Below, piece by piece: positions 24,332 to 33,788 of a DNA stretch of 64,000 nucleotides. This DNA comes from Mycobacterium sp. AZCC_0083 (lineage in GTDB: Bacteria; Actinomycetota; Actinomycetes; Mycobacteriales; Mycobacteriaceae): assembly GCF_014202335.1 (NCBI RefSeq), contig NZ_JACHGP010000021.1, forward strand, positions 45,872 to 109,871, given 5' to 3'. A model generated the notes under the pieces. The model worked only from the letters and a program-made list of their open reading frames with translations. It had not been told where the DNA came from and searched no databases. Position 1 is the stretch's first letter, and the number at the start of each line of letters is the position of its first letter. The position numbers were made by a program, and so were the translations under genes.

Positions 24332-26794
24332 CTACTCGTTGTCGCCCGCCGTCGAGACCGTCGCGGCGACACTCGACGTGAACGCGGCGCCGTGTGCGGC
24401 GGGCCACAGCCAGTCGCGCACTTCGGGGATGTCGTCGCCGTGCTCGCGGGTGTACTCGCGGGCCTCGATCCGCTTGTCCACCATCTGCTGGCGCAGGGTC
24501 GCGCACGTCGACTGGAGGAACGGCACCCGGTCGATCACGTCGATCACCAGGTGGTAGCGGTCGAGATCGTTGAGCATCACCATGTCGAACGGCGTCGTGG
24601 TGGTGCCTTCCTCCTTGTACCCGCGCACGTGCAGGTTCTCGTTGCCGGCGCGGCGATACGTGAGGCGGTGGATCAGCCACGGATAGCCGTGGTAGGCGAA
24701 GATCACCGGCTTGTCGCGGGTGAAGAGCATGTCGAACTCGCGGTTGGACAGGCCGTGGGGGTGTTCCCCCTCGTCCTGCAGCCGCATGAGGTCCACGACG
24801 TTGATGAAGCGAATTCTCAAGTCGGGCAGGTTCTTCCGCAGCAGGTCGACGGCCGCGAGGCCTTCCAGCGTCGGCACGTCGCCACACGTCGCGATGACGA
24901 CGTCCGGATCCTTGCCGAGCACCTCGTTGCCCGCCCACTCCCAGATGCCGAGCCCTCGCGTGCAGTGTGCGATCGCCTCCTCCATCGTCAGGAAGTTCGG
25001 GCTCGGTTGTTTGCCGGCCACCACGACGTTGACGTACTGGCGCGAGCGTAGGCAGTGGTCGTAGGTGGACAGCAGCGTGTTCGCGTCCGGCGGGAGGTAG
25101 ACGCGGACTACCTCGGCGCGCTTGTTCACCACATGGTCGATGAAGCCGGGGTCCTGGTGGCTGAAGCCGTTGTGGTCCTGACGCCAGACATGGCTGGACA
25201 GAATGTAGTTCAGGCTGGCGACTGGTCGTCGCCACGGAATGTGGTTGGTGACCTTGAGCCACTTGGCATGCTGGTTGAACATCGAATCGATGATGTGGAT
25301 GAACGCCTCGTAGCAGTTGAACAGACCGTGCCGCCCGGTGAGCAGGTATCCCTCCAACCACCCCTGGCACTGGTGCTCGGACAGCATCTCCATGACGCGG
25401 CCGGCGCGAGCGAGGTGCTCGTCGACCTCGGGGTCGACGAACTCGGCATTCCATTGCTTGTCGGTCACGTCGTAGACTCCCTGCAGGCGGTTCGACGCCG
25501 TCTCGTCGGGGCCGAAGATCCGAAAGTTGTGCGGGTTGAGCCGCACGACGTCGGTGAGCCAGTTGCCAAGCACCCTGGTGGATTCGGCGATCGTCGCCCC
25601 CGGTGCGGGAACGTCGACGGCGTACTTGCGGAAGTCGGGCAGCCGCAGATCCTTCAGCAGTTGGCCGCCGTTGGTGTGCGGATTGTCGCTCATCCGGAGA
25701 TGACCCGACGGTGCGAGCGCGGCGATGCTCGGGTCGAGCTTGCCGTCTGCGTCGAACAGTTCCTCGGCGTGGTAGGACGCCAGCCAGTCGGCGAGCACCT
25801 GCAGATGTTCGGGCGTGTCGCGGGCGTTGGCGAGCGGAACCTGGTGTGCGCGCCAGGATCCGGTGGTCTTCTTGCCGTCGATGTAGGCGGGGCCGGTCCA
25901 GCCCTTGGGGGAGCGGAAGACGATCATCGGCCAGCGGGTCAACTCCCCGTCGACGTCGGCGGATGCCTTGATCGCGGCGATCTCGTTGAGCACGGTGTCG
26001 AGCAGCACCGCGAAGGCACGGTGCGCGTCGGCCGGGTCGGCGTGGTCGAGTGCTTCGAAGAAGTACGGGTTGTGGCCGTAGCCGAGCATCAGGTTGCGCA
26101 GGTCTTCTGTCGGAATACGGTCCAGGACGGTCGGATTCGCGATCTTGTATCCATTGAGGTGCAGGATCGGCAGGACGACGCCGTCGTTGGCGCGGTTGGT
26201 GAACTTGTTGGAGTGCCAGCTGGTCGCGAGTGCTCCGGTCTCCGCCTCACCGTCGCCGACCACCGCGGCCACCAAGAGGTCGGGGTTGTCGAACGCGGCA
26301 CCGTAGGCGTGCGACAGCGCGTAGCCGAGCTCACCGCCTTCGTGGATCGAGCCTGGCGTCTCGGGAGCGACGTGCGACGGTATGCCGCCCGGGAAGGAGA
26401 ATTGCCGGAACAGACGGCGCAGGCCCTCGGCGTCCTGGGTGATGTCGGAGTAGACCTCCGAGTAGGTGCCGTCGAGGTAGGCGTTGGCGACCAGGCCGGG
26501 ACCGCCGTGCCCGGGACCGGTGACGTAGATCGTCGACTGTTCGCGGTCCTTGATGGCCCGGTTCAGGTGCGCGTAGATGAAGTTCAGACCGGGTGTGGTC
26601 CCCCAGTGGCCGAGCAGGCGTGGCTTGACGTCCTCACGCGACAGCGATGTCCGCAGGAGCGGATTGTCCAGTAGGTAGATCTGGCCGACCGACAGGTAGT
26701 TCGCAGCTCGCCACCAGCCGTCCAACTGGGCGAGCGTGTCGTCGCTCAACGGGCTCAGGTCGGTCGAGCGCCAGGTCGCGGTCACTGCGGTCAT
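24332..26794 (-). CDS. xfp: Xylulose-5-phosphate/fructose-6-phosphate phosphoketolase
   Basis: About 820 aa ThDP enzyme that cleaves xylulose-5-P or fructose-6-P to acetyl phosphate plus a triose or tetrose phosphate. Signatures are WWRAANYLSVGQIYLLDNPL near the start, GHWGTTPGLNFIYAHLNRAI, GPGHGGPGLVANAYLDGTYS, the ThDP motif VVGDGEAETGALA and NPHTNGGQLLKDL. The start is uncertain: ATG at 26794 gives the usual N-terminus (MTAVTATWRSTDLSPLSDDT), while in-frame ATGs at 26806 and 26836 are possible. It is unrelated to the urease operon it converges on. The divergent gap to 26961 holds no other gene. Confidence 0.93.
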   Translation of the reverse strand: MTAVTATWRSTDLSPLSDDTLAQLDGWWRAANYLSVGQIYLLDNPLLRTSLSREDVKPRLLGHWGTTPGLNFIYAHLNRAIKDREQSTIYVTGPGHGGPGLVANAYLDGTYSEVYSDITQDAEGLRRLFRQFSFPGGIPSHVAPETPGSIHEGGELGYALSHAYGAAFDNPDLLVAAVVGDGEAETGALATSWHSNKFTNRANDGVVLPILHLNGYKIANPTVLDRIPTEDLRNLMLGYGHNPYFFEALDHADPADAHRAFAVLLDTVLNEIAAIKASADVDGELTRWPMIVFRSPKGWTGPAYIDGKKTTGSWRAHQVPLANARDTPEHLQVLADWLASYHAEELFDADGKLDPSIAALAPSGHLRMSDNPHTNGGQLLKDLRLPDFRKYAVDVPAPGATIAESTRVLGNWLTDVVRLNPHNFRIFGPDETASNRLQGVYDVTDKQWNAEFVDPEVDEHLARAGRVMEMLSEHQCQGWLEGYLLTGRHGLFNCYEAFIHIIDSMFNQHAKWLKVTNHIPWRRPVASLNYILSSHVWRQDHNGFSHQDPGFIDHVVNKRAEVVRVYLPPDANTLLSTYDHCLRSRQYVNVVVAGKQPSPNFLTMEEAIAHCTRGLGIWEWAGNEVLGKDPDVVIATCGDVPTLEGLAAVDLLRKNLPDLRIRFINVVDLMRLQDEGEHPHGLSNREFDMLFTRDKPVIFAYHGYPWLIHRLTYRRAGNENLHVRGYKEEGTTTTPFDMVMLNDLDRYHLVIDVIDRVPFLQSTCATLRQQMVDKRIEAREYTREHGDDIPEVRDWLWPAAHGAAFTSSVAATVSTAGDNE

Positions 26795-26960
26795 CGCAAT
26801 ACTCATTCCTATGCCGTGAGGGTCCTTCGGATCCATTCAACCGCCGAACTGCTATCCGGGCGGATCTGAATGCGTTGTTCATCTGGGGGTTACCCATAAT
26901 GCAAAGCTTGCGTGCATCGGTAACCTGAGAAGCGAGAGCAGTCGGATCGGGGGCGTGCAC

Positions 26961-28070
26961 ATGGACCTGGTGGTTGGTCTGTCGGTGACGTCTACCTCGG
27001 TGCGCTGGGTGCTCGTCGAGGGCGCGACCGGCGAGGGTGTGCCCATCGACCGCGGAGAGTTCCTCGTCGGCGGGCTGGACGCCGACTTCCTGCTCGACGT
27101 TCTCCTGGACCGGGCCGTCGTCGCCGAGAACCGGGTGCACGCGGTCGGCGTGACCTGGAGCAGTGAGGCCGCGGTGTCGGCCGGCGCAGTGCTGGACGCC
27201 CTGGCCGACCGTGGGGTGCGCAACGTCGTCGTCGTCCCGGACACCGACGCCGCCGGGGCGTTGGCGTTCGGCATCGCCGAGATCACCGAGTACGACGACT
27301 TCGCCGTCTGCGTCGTCGAGCCCGACGTGGCACTCCTCGCGCGCGTGCACGCCGGCGACGTCAAGGTCGAGCGCATCGACCGGCCACTGGACGGCGACGA
27401 CGAACTCGAGCCGACCAGCGGCGTGATCGCGCTGCTGGATTCCACCGACCGGCCCCCCAACGCGGTCTTCGTCGTCGGTTCGGACGACGTCGAGGGGATC
27501 GTGTCCTCGTTCGAGGCGATCTCCGACGCGCAGGTCTTCTCCGCCGCCGAGGCCGATCTGGCGCTGGCCCGCGGCACGGCATTGGCAGCGGCCCGCGAGG
27601 TCAACGAAGCCGAGGTGCCTATCGCGTGGGTGGCGCCGGTTGTCACGTCCAGAGTCGGCGTGTTGTCGGGCGTCCTGTGTGCCGCAGTGCTGACGTTCAT
27701 CGTCTCGCTGTCGGTCGCAGTCGGCTTCCGACCCGCCCCGGATTCGGCGATGGAGGAACCGCAGAACGTCAACGCCGCGGCGCCCGCAGCACCGTCGACC
27801 CCGCGGCCTGCCGCGTCCCTGCGTCAGGCGGCCGCCGCAGTGGCGCAGACGATCGTGGTGGCCAAACCGGCGGCGCCCCAACCCGAGGCCGCACCGGTGT
27901 ACCAACCGCCCGCCGCGCCGCCGCCGGTGTATCAGGCGCCTGCGCCCGTCTACGTGCCGCCCGTGCAGGCCTACGTACCTCCGCCCGCCTACGTTCCGGC
28001 GCCGCCCCCGCAACCGCGGCTCCGCGATCGGATCCTCGATCACATCCCGATCATCGGCCGCTTTCACTAG
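26961..28070 (+). CDS. DUF7159-type membrane protein with proline-rich tail
   Basis: 369 aa. I start at the ATG at 26961 (MDLVVGLSVTSTSVRWVLVEG), 7 bp after a GGGGG tract, rather than the GTG two codons earlier. The N-terminal ~215 residues look like an actin/ASKHA-fold domain common in mycobacteria (annotated DUF7159 in my recollection). One transmembrane segment (SGVLCAAVLTFIVSLSVAVG, ~230-250) follows, then a Pro/Ala-rich outside region with repeated PVY and AYVPP motifs ending in RDRILDHIPIIGRFH. Function unknown. A second protein of this plan lies at 30584. Confidence 0.82.
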   Translation: MDLVVGLSVTSTSVRWVLVEGATGEGVPIDRGEFLVGGLDADFLLDVLLDRAVVAENRVHAVGVTWSSEAAVSAGAVLDALADRGVRNVVVVPDTDAAGALAFGIAEITEYDDFAVCVVEPDVALLARVHAGDVKVERIDRPLDGDDELEPTSGVIALLDSTDRPPNAVFVVGSDDVEGIVSSFEAISDAQVFSAAEADLALARGTALAAAREVNEAEVPIAWVAPVVTSRVGVLSGVLCAAVLTFIVSLSVAVGFRPAPDSAMEEPQNVNAAAPAAPSTPRPAASLRQAAAAVAQTIVVAKPAAPQPEAAPVYQPPAAPPPVYQAPAPVYVPPVQAYVPPPAYVPAPPPQPRLRDRILDHIPIIGRFH

Positions 28071-28260
28071 CCGCAATACCCGCAGTAGCGGCACGGCCTG
28101 CGGGGTCGTGAAACGCATATCGTCTGCACAGCCTGTTCATAACCACTCCGGCGTACCGTCGATCGCAGGAGAGGAATCGTCTTTCCTTCTCCGGGAACGA
28201 CTTTGGGCCGAATGGACTGCTCAGGGTCACGATTGCCAGACGAGAATCGCAGGATTTCGC

Positions 28261-28578
28261 ATGATCCACTTGAAGACCATCGCAGCAGGAACCGTCATCG
28301 CCGGATCGCTTGGGCTCGCTGCCCTCGGCGTCGGCTCTGGCGTGGCGAACGCAGCACCATCTCCGGTCGTGAACGGGGCGGGCTGGGCTCAGGACCGGGG
28401 CTGGGGCGGTGACCACGGACCGGGCGGCCCCTGGCGGCCGGGCGGCTGGGACGGCGGCGGTTGGGGCGGAGGACCGGGGTGGGCGCCGCCTCCACCGGAC
28501 TATGGCTACGGCTATGGCGGGTACGGCGGTGGCGGTTGCGTCACAGGGCCTTTGGGGCTGCTGCACTTCTGCCCGTAG
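28261..28578 (+). CDS. Small secreted Gly/Trp/Pro-rich protein
   Basis: 105 aa. N-terminal Sec signal (MIHLKTIAAGTVIAGSLGLA) with predicted cleavage after VANA. The mature part is short, rich in Gly, Trp and Tyr (GYGYGGYGGGGC), and ends CVTGPLGLLHFCP with two Cys that could form a disulfide. Similar secreted proteins of unknown function are common in mycobacteria. The start at 28261 places the signal directly at the N-terminus; an upstream in-frame ATG at 28108 would bury it. The 190-bp upstream region contains GGAAC-like sequence but no clear promoter. Confidence 0.75.
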   Translation: MIHLKTIAAGTVIAGSLGLAALGVGSGVANAAPSPVVNGAGWAQDRGWGGDHGPGGPWRPGGWDGGGWGGGPGWAPPPPDYGYGYGGYGGGGCVTGPLGLLHFCP

Positions 28579-28629
28579 GTAGGCACCCTGTCGGAAGTCG
28601 TCATCAAATGTTGACGGGCCGCGGAGGTA

Positions 28630-30354
28630 CTAGTCCCTACGCTCGCCGGGATCGCGTACCTCGGGGAGGGGTTCCGAGGGAGCCCCTGCGGCGAACGGGC
28701 GTTTGGCCGGCACCGTCGGTCCATCGGGAGCCGCGTGACGCGACGGCGGCTCCGGTCGCCGCTGAATTCGCAGGGCGGTCGTAGCGACCGGTACCTCCGT
28801 AGTCGGCACGACCTGCGTGGGTGGGGCGAGCACCGTCGTCGAATCCTGTTTGAGCCGAACGATCTTCGGCATCGTGGTCTGCTGGGGCCGCGGCACGACG
28901 GTCGTCGGCGACTCGACGGGCGCCGCGGCGGCCTCGCGAGGTGCACGGCGCCGCGTCAGGTAGCCCGCCAATGGTCCTGTGATGACGACGGCGACTGCGA
29001 TGGCCAGGCTCAGCACGCAGATCACGACGTCGAACATGCTGGTGATCTGCTGAGCCAGGTCGTTGCCATAGATGGCGTCGGGGCTTCGCGGCGTCGGGTC
29101 GGCGTACCGCGGGGCGAGGGCGACGCCGATGACCAGCTGTGCGGCGGTGAAGACGAACAGCGAACCGCTGAACGCGGCGATGACGACCGACGACAGCCCA
29201 CCCTTGGCGAGCTGGCGTTGCAGCCACACCGCGATGCATCCGGTGACGACGTTGAACGCCATCAGCGCGAAGCTGTCGTAGAGGGACCGCGGCAGGTCCA
29301 GCGTCAGCGCGATGAGGAAGTCGGTGACGCGCAGTCCCGCCGCGGCGAACGTCCAAAAGGCGATGAGCGTCAAGCACTTCAGCGCCGCCCCGCGGTAGAC
29401 GGCCATGGTCGGCGGCTTGACGAGGAAGACGGCGTACAGCGTCGTCGGCGCCACGATCGCGGCCGCTGCTGCCCAGGCCAGGTAGCCCTCGTACCCGACG
29501 GCTGCGGTGGACGTGTTCTCGGCGATGCCGTGGAACGCGTCGACGTCGCGGCCGACGCTGAAGACCCACACCAGCACGCCCGCGATTCCGGCCGAGACGC
29601 CCAGTGCCGTCGTCGCGAGCCGGGCGGCGGCCGTCTTCTGCAGCAGCCAGCCCGATCCGATGAGCAACGCGACCATCGCCACCCCGCCGTACAGCAGGGT
29701 GGTGACGACGACCGCGACGTCGTGGCCGGCGATGGTCCCCGTGGTGACGAACAGATAGCGCAGCCGCCAGAACAGGTTGAACACCACGGCCCACGCCGCG
29801 AGCACGATCGAGGCCACGCCGATCAGCCGGGCCGCCGCATACCAGCGGCGAAAACCGTTGTCCTCGATGGTGATACTGGTGATCGGCGGCTGCGCGGCGA
29901 GCAATGCGCCTGCGACGCCCAGCCAGATGCCAGGCCCCGCGCCCGGCGGCACGGCACCGGTTCCGCCGAAGCGGATGGTCTCCACGACGTGGAACCCGAT
30001 GAATCCGAGCACGCAGAGCAGGTACGGGATGGTGAGCAGGAACCGGATGCGGATGGTGCGGCCGAGGTTGGGCTGCGGTGCGGTGAGCCGCAACGGTCCG
30101 ACGTGCGGCGCGAGCGCGGCGACGACGGCGAGCAGCGTCACCACGGCGACGGGCACGAACAGGAGGCCGTTGCTGCCGGGCACGCCGACCCCGAAGACGA
30201 TGCTCCACGGGAGCAGCAGGGCGACGACGAGCAGTGCCACGGCGAGCCCGTCGCGCACTCGGTTGGTGCGGGTGGGGACGTAGCCGACGCGAGCCGCGCC
30301 GGACACGGCCGCGGTCGCCACCTGGGTCGTCGCGGCGTGCTGGTCTTGGCTCAC
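28630..30354 (-). CDS. Polytopic mycobacterial membrane protein of unknown function (DUF7937-like)
   Basis: 574 aa, GTG start with AAAGGA upstream. Around 11-12 hydrophobic segments fill residues 35-465; the last ~110 residues are a cytoplasmic Thr/Pro/Arg-rich tail (PTTVVPRPQQTTMPKIVRL onward). I recognise no transporter or enzyme motif. It lies between two DUF7159-type genes and is divergent from the one at 30584, an arrangement suggesting a linked envelope function. The DUF7937 label is from memory. Confidence 0.75.
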   Translation of the reverse strand: MSQDQHAATTQVATAAVSGAARVGYVPTRTNRVRDGLAVALLVVALLLPWSIVFGVGVPGSNGLLFVPVAVVTLLAVVAALAPHVGPLRLTAPQPNLGRTIRIRFLLTIPYLLCVLGFIGFHVVETIRFGGTGAVPPGAGPGIWLGVAGALLAAQPPITSITIEDNGFRRWYAAARLIGVASIVLAAWAVVFNLFWRLRYLFVTTGTIAGHDVAVVVTTLLYGGVAMVALLIGSGWLLQKTAAARLATTALGVSAGIAGVLVWVFSVGRDVDAFHGIAENTSTAAVGYEGYLAWAAAAAIVAPTTLYAVFLVKPPTMAVYRGAALKCLTLIAFWTFAAAGLRVTDFLIALTLDLPRSLYDSFALMAFNVVTGCIAVWLQRQLAKGGLSSVVIAAFSGSLFVFTAAQLVIGVALAPRYADPTPRSPDAIYGNDLAQQITSMFDVVICVLSLAIAVAVVITGPLAGYLTRRRAPREAAAAPVESPTTVVPRPQQTTMPKIVRLKQDSTTVLAPPTQVVPTTEVPVATTALRIQRRPEPPSRHAAPDGPTVPAKRPFAAGAPSEPLPEVRDPGERRD

Positions 30355-30583
30355 GGGCGAGTCCTTTCCGCTGGTGGTCGAGGCGAACTATTGCTGAAGC
30401 AGTAACTGTTCCCATTATCGGCGCGATGTACAAGGCGTTCCCCGACGCCAAGGATGCTCCAAGGCTGTGAGGTAGCGTGAAAGTGTCGAATCGCGAGGCT
30501 CGGCGCGTCGGGGTGGCGGTCGCAGTGTGGTGAGCGGGAGCTCAGCGGGCATGCGTAGGACACGCGAGGCAAGGAGTGGACCG

Positions 30584-32350
30584 GTGGACGTAGTCCTCGG
30601 GGTGGCGGTTACTGGCCGGGTCGCCCGGTTGGCGTTGGTCGGTGGACCCGCCGACGGTGACCAGGTATACGACGAATACGCCCTTGACCTGCCCGAAGAC
30701 GCAATGACCGACCTGGCCGACACCATCGTCGGCACCTACCGTGCCGTGACCGATTCGGGCAATCGGCTCTCGGCGATCCGGCTGCACTTCGACGAATTCG
30801 CGGAAGCCGACACTCTGCGGCAGGTCCTGCTGGGTGCCGGGGTGCAGGACGTCGAGGTGGTTTCAGAGGCCGAGGCGGCAACGGCGCTGGTCAGGAGCGT
30901 CGATGACCGCGCCGCACTGCTGCTGGTAGACGACGAGACTGCGACGCTGACGACCGTCGGCACGGATTCCATGACGTCGGCGGTGCTCGCGTCGGTGCCC
31001 ATCGGCGCCGCAGGCGCCGCCGCTGCGTGCGCTGCGGTGCTGGCGGGGATGGGAGCGCAGCCGCAAGCGCCCGTCAAGGTCATGCTCGTGTCGAATCGCG
31101 AGGACCTCGAGTCGGTTGCCGCGGGCATTCGGGAGCAGTCGCCGGTGCCGGTGGAACTGCCCACCGATGCGAGTTTCGCGATCGCCAGGGGAGCAGCGAA
31201 GACCGTGGGTTGGGCGCTCGTCGACCCGGCGGGCCCGGCGACGCAATTGGCGCCAGCCGTGGCGCCGGCGACGCAGCTGGCGCCCGTAGTGAGCACGGCC
31301 GCCGATGCGGTCACCGGGCTCCGCGCGGCGGCCGAGCCCCAGCTGGCCTACTCGATGGCCGACCCCGACCCGCTGCCGATGGAGATGGGCGGCTACGACG
31401 ACGCCCCCTACGAGATGTCGACGGATCCGCTCAGCGAGCTGATCCCGGAGCGCGACGACGACCCGACGACGTACACCGAAGTGGTTGCGCCGGTGCATCA
31501 GCGGATGATCTTGATGGGCAGCGCGGTCGCGTTCCTCATCGTGAGCTTCGCCACGCTGGCCGTCACCGTCGCGATCAACGTCCGGCCCGCGGCGTCCACC
31601 AGCGATCTGGCGTCGCCCCCGGTGCAGTCCGACACGGTGCCTGGACGCTATCTGCCACCGGTTCCGCACGACCCCGACCCGGTGGCCCAGCCGGTCGCCG
31701 TGTTGACCCCGCCGCCGTTGCCGCCTGCGCCCAAGCCGTACGTCAGCCCGCGGACCAACAACGGGCCGGTCGTCGACAATGCGCCTGCCGGTCCGCCGAT
31801 CGAGCAGCCGCCGGTCGAGGCGCCACCACCGCCGCCGGCGGATGTTCCTCCGGCCCCGGTCATTCCGTCGTTCATCCCGATTCCGATCCCACCGATCGTC
31901 ATCTACCCGCCGTGGTCGCCACCGTCCTGGCCGCCGTCTTCTCCGCCGACCACGCCGCCGTCGACCCCTCCCACTACGCCACCGTCGACCCCTCCCTCGA
32001 CGCCACCGTCCACGCCACCGTCGACGCCACCCTCGACACCGCCGTCGTCCCCACCCTCGTCACCGCCGTCTTCGCCGCCGAGTTCTCCACCCTCGTCACC
32101 GCCGTCGTCGATCGAGTTCACGGCGCCGCCGTCCTCTGTGCCTGTTGCGCCGAAACCCGAACCGGTGGCACCGAAACCGGAGCCGGAGTACACGCCCGCG
32201 CCGGAGCCCGTGTACACGGCGCCAGCCGTCGCCCCGGAACCAGCTCCGGTTCAGCAGGCGCCGATCCAACAGGCTCCGGTGCAGCAGGCCCCAGTCCAGC
32301 AAGCCCCGGTGATTCAGGCGCCGGTGACGACGGTGGCCGTACTCCCGTAG
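30584..32350 (+). CDS. DUF7159-type membrane protein with long PPS/PPT repeat tail
   Basis: 588 aa. GTG start at 30584 with AAGGAG seven bases upstream; an in-frame start at 30527 would add 19 weakly supported residues. The N-terminal ~220 residues resemble the first domain of the 26961 protein (VDVVLGVAVTGRVARLALV; SEAEAATALVR). A transmembrane helix (LMGSAVAFLIVSFATLAVTV) lies near residue 320. The C-terminal ~240 residues are very Pro-rich, with TPPSTPPTTPPSTPP-type repeats then PKPEPVAPKPEPE and QQAPVQQAPVQQ. Probably a cell-wall-spanning tail; function unknown. Confidence 0.82.
   Translation: MDVVLGVAVTGRVARLALVGGPADGDQVYDEYALDLPEDAMTDLADTIVGTYRAVTDSGNRLSAIRLHFDEFAEADTLRQVLLGAGVQDVEVVSEAEAATALVRSVDDRAALLLVDDETATLTTVGTDSMTSAVLASVPIGAAGAAAACAAVLAGMGAQPQAPVKVMLVSNREDLESVAAGIREQSPVPVELPTDASFAIARGAAKTVGWALVDPAGPATQLAPAVAPATQLAPVVSTAADAVTGLRAAAEPQLAYSMADPDPLPMEMGGYDDAPYEMSTDPLSELIPERDDDPTTYTEVVAPVHQRMILMGSAVAFLIVSFATLAVTVAINVRPAASTSDLASPPVQSDTVPGRYLPPVPHDPDPVAQPVAVLTPPPLPPAPKPYVSPRTNNGPVVDNAPAGPPIEQPPVEAPPPPPADVPPAPVIPSFIPIPIPPIVIYPPWSPPSWPPSSPPTTPPSTPPTTPPSTPPSTPPSTPPSTPPSTPPSSPPSSPPSSPPSSPPSSPPSSIEFTAPPSSVPVAPKPEPVAPKPEPEYTPAPEPVYTAPAVAPEPAPVQQAPIQQAPVQQAPVQQAPVIQAPVTTVAVLP
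31936..32109 (+). repeat. Degenerate coding repeat (PPS/PPT triplets)
   Basis: Within the 30584 gene, about 58 codons repeat the pattern Pro-Pro-Ser/Thr, encoded by variants of CCGCCGTCG, CCACCGTCG and CCCTCGACG. The repeat varies at the DNA level but is regular in protein, consistent with slippage followed by drift, and length may differ between strains. Confidence 0.8.
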
Positions 32351-32624
32351 GCGGCAATTCGACTGTCGCTCAGAGCAACCCGAGCGGGTCGAGGGGCGTC
32401 GGTACCGTCGGCGCTGAAGCCATCACGCCCACCCCGTCACCGGTTACTGACACGCCGGCCGATCCGTGCATCCACACGCACCAACTACACGCGCAGATTC
32501 AGCGGAGAGAGAGCGGGCGCTGGCCGTGCGAGGCCTGCAAAAACCCGTGCTAGTTGGACTGGTCGCCATCATCGCGGCACCTTTCTCGGTGATGCATGGC
32601 GCCGTCCAGGTTTTTTGTGCATGG

Positions 32625-33095
32625 TCAGACGAGGTCAGGCGGAAGCGCCCATGCCACGGAGAACCCGTCCCGATCGACCTTCGGTATCAGCTTCACCAGG
32701 CCACCCATCTGGAAGCCGACCACCTGGGCCTGCTCGTCGCCTACGACCAGCAACGAGGCAAGCCTGCCGATGAAAGGCATGTGGCCGACGAGCGCAAGCG
32801 ACTGGTGCTCGGTCTCCGTTCGAAGCCACTGCGCGACCGGTACCACCGGGTCATTCGGCGCAAGACCCGGTCGAGCCTCGACGCTCGGCTCCACGCCGAT
32901 CTCCCTCACGAGCAGCTGCGCAGTCTGCTCTGCGCGCAGCTTTCCGCTGTGCAGGCAGCCGCTGATCCGAACGCCAGCAGCCCGGGCTCTCTTGGCGACA
33001 CGCTGCACCGCCGCTCGACCGGTATCCGTGAGGGGTCGCTCCGGTTCCTCTGTTTCGGTCGTCGCCTGACCATGCTGCATCAAGTACAGGTCCAT
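32625..33095 (-). CDS. SixA-like phosphohistidine phosphatase
   Basis: 156 aa histidine-phosphatase-superfamily protein. It opens with MDLYLMQHGQA, where the catalytic His sits in QHG instead of the classical RHG, a variant seen in some SixA-like proteins. It also has ERPLTDTGRAAVQRVA, SGKLRAEQTAQLL and the second catalytic His in LALVGHMPFIGRLAS. The start at 33095 has a strong GGAGGTGA; an in-frame ATG at 33173 is not needed. Likely removes phosphate from His or small phospho-compounds; target unknown. Confidence 0.85.
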   Translation of the reverse strand: MDLYLMQHGQATTETEEPERPLTDTGRAAVQRVAKRARAAGVRISGCLHSGKLRAEQTAQLLVREIGVEPSVEARPGLAPNDPVVPVAQWLRTETEHQSLALVGHMPFIGRLASLLVVGDEQAQVVGFQMGGLVKLIPKVDRDGFSVAWALPPDLV

Positions 33096-33258
33096 GTCGG
33101 TCACCTCCGATGGTTCCACCATCATCCCGCGGACGCGTAGTCGTGAAGAGTGCGAAGCATCGGCGCTTCTCATCCCAACAGGTAGTCGACTACTCGCGAC
33201 GTACTCCGGCCGCGACCTTACGTTCTATCGATCATCAGTTAGGAAAGGGACAAAGGTC

Positions 33259-33726
33259 ATGGCGCAACACAGGCAAACAACACCCCGCTCGATACGGGCG
33301 CGCACCGTCATCGGTGGTGTGCTGGCAGCAGGCGCGATGGTGGTAGGCGCCGGCTCGATGGTGCTGGCGGCACCCGCCGGCATAACACTCGCCGACGAAG
33401 TCCCGCCGCCGGCGCCGGTTGACCCGCCGCCGACGGAGACGCCGGTTGACCCGCCGCCGACGGAGACGACGGTGCCGCCGCCGCCGACGCCCACGCCGAC
33501 GACGGTGCCGACGCCGCCGGTTGGCAACGGTAACGGCATCGGCTCCGGGGGTGTCCCCGGGGCAATCGGTGGGCCGGGGAATAAGCCGGTCCCTCCCGGC
33601 TCGGTACTTAGTGGGCTTGCAAAGCTGCCCGGGTCCCAGCCGGATGTCCTTGGCATTCAACCCGGGCAGGCCGTGAAGGGACTCACGCCTGGGGCCGACA
33701 ACGGCAATGGGCCCGACGCGCCCTAG
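33259..33726 (+). CDS. Secreted or membrane-anchored Pro/Thr-rich small protein
   Basis: 155 aa. Basic N-terminus, then a hydrophobic stretch (TVIGGVLAAGAMVVGAGSMVLAAPAG) that may be a signal peptide. Next are proline-rich direct repeats (PVDPPPTETPVDPPPTET) and a Gly/Pro-rich C-terminus ending in NGNGPDAP. AGGAAAGGGA precedes the start at 33259. Function unknown. A strong hairpin lies ~30 bp after the stop. Confidence 0.72.
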   Translation: MAQHRQTTPRSIRARTVIGGVLAAGAMVVGAGSMVLAAPAGITLADEVPPPAPVDPPPTETPVDPPPTETTVPPPPTPTPTTVPTPPVGNGNGIGSGGVPGAIGGPGNKPVPPGSVLSGLAKLPGSQPDVLGIQPGQAVKGLTPGADNGNGPDAP

Positions 33727-33757
33727 CCTGCTGCCCACCACATCCAAGCGATCCGTG

Positions 33758-33788
33758 CCGCCCGCACCCCTGCCTGGGGTGCGGGCGG
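33758..33788 (+). terminator. Strong 13-bp hairpin, probable terminator
   Basis: CCGCCCGCACCCC (33758-33770) and its exact complement (33776-33788) enclose a 5-nt loop. It follows the 33259 gene by 31 bp. There is no U-run, as is common for mycobacterial terminators. Its right end touches the IS3 remnant, so part of it might derive from that element. Confidence 0.65.

Noticed and set aside
25055..26674. Plus-strand open frame of over 500 codons across the phosphoketolase gene
   Set aside because: Val/Gly/Arg-rich antisense artefact; the phosphoketolase is certain.
28735..30405. Long open frame on the plus strand opposite the polytopic membrane protein
   Set aside because: Composition is Arg/Gly/Asp/His-rich with no hydrophobic pattern or motif, as expected from the reverse strand of a GC-rich gene; the minus-strand protein has clear transmembrane segments and a ribosome-binding site.
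31027..32553. Second plus-strand frame through the proline-rich protein gene
   Set aside because: Frame-shifted reading of the PPS/PPT repeats; no start signal or domain.
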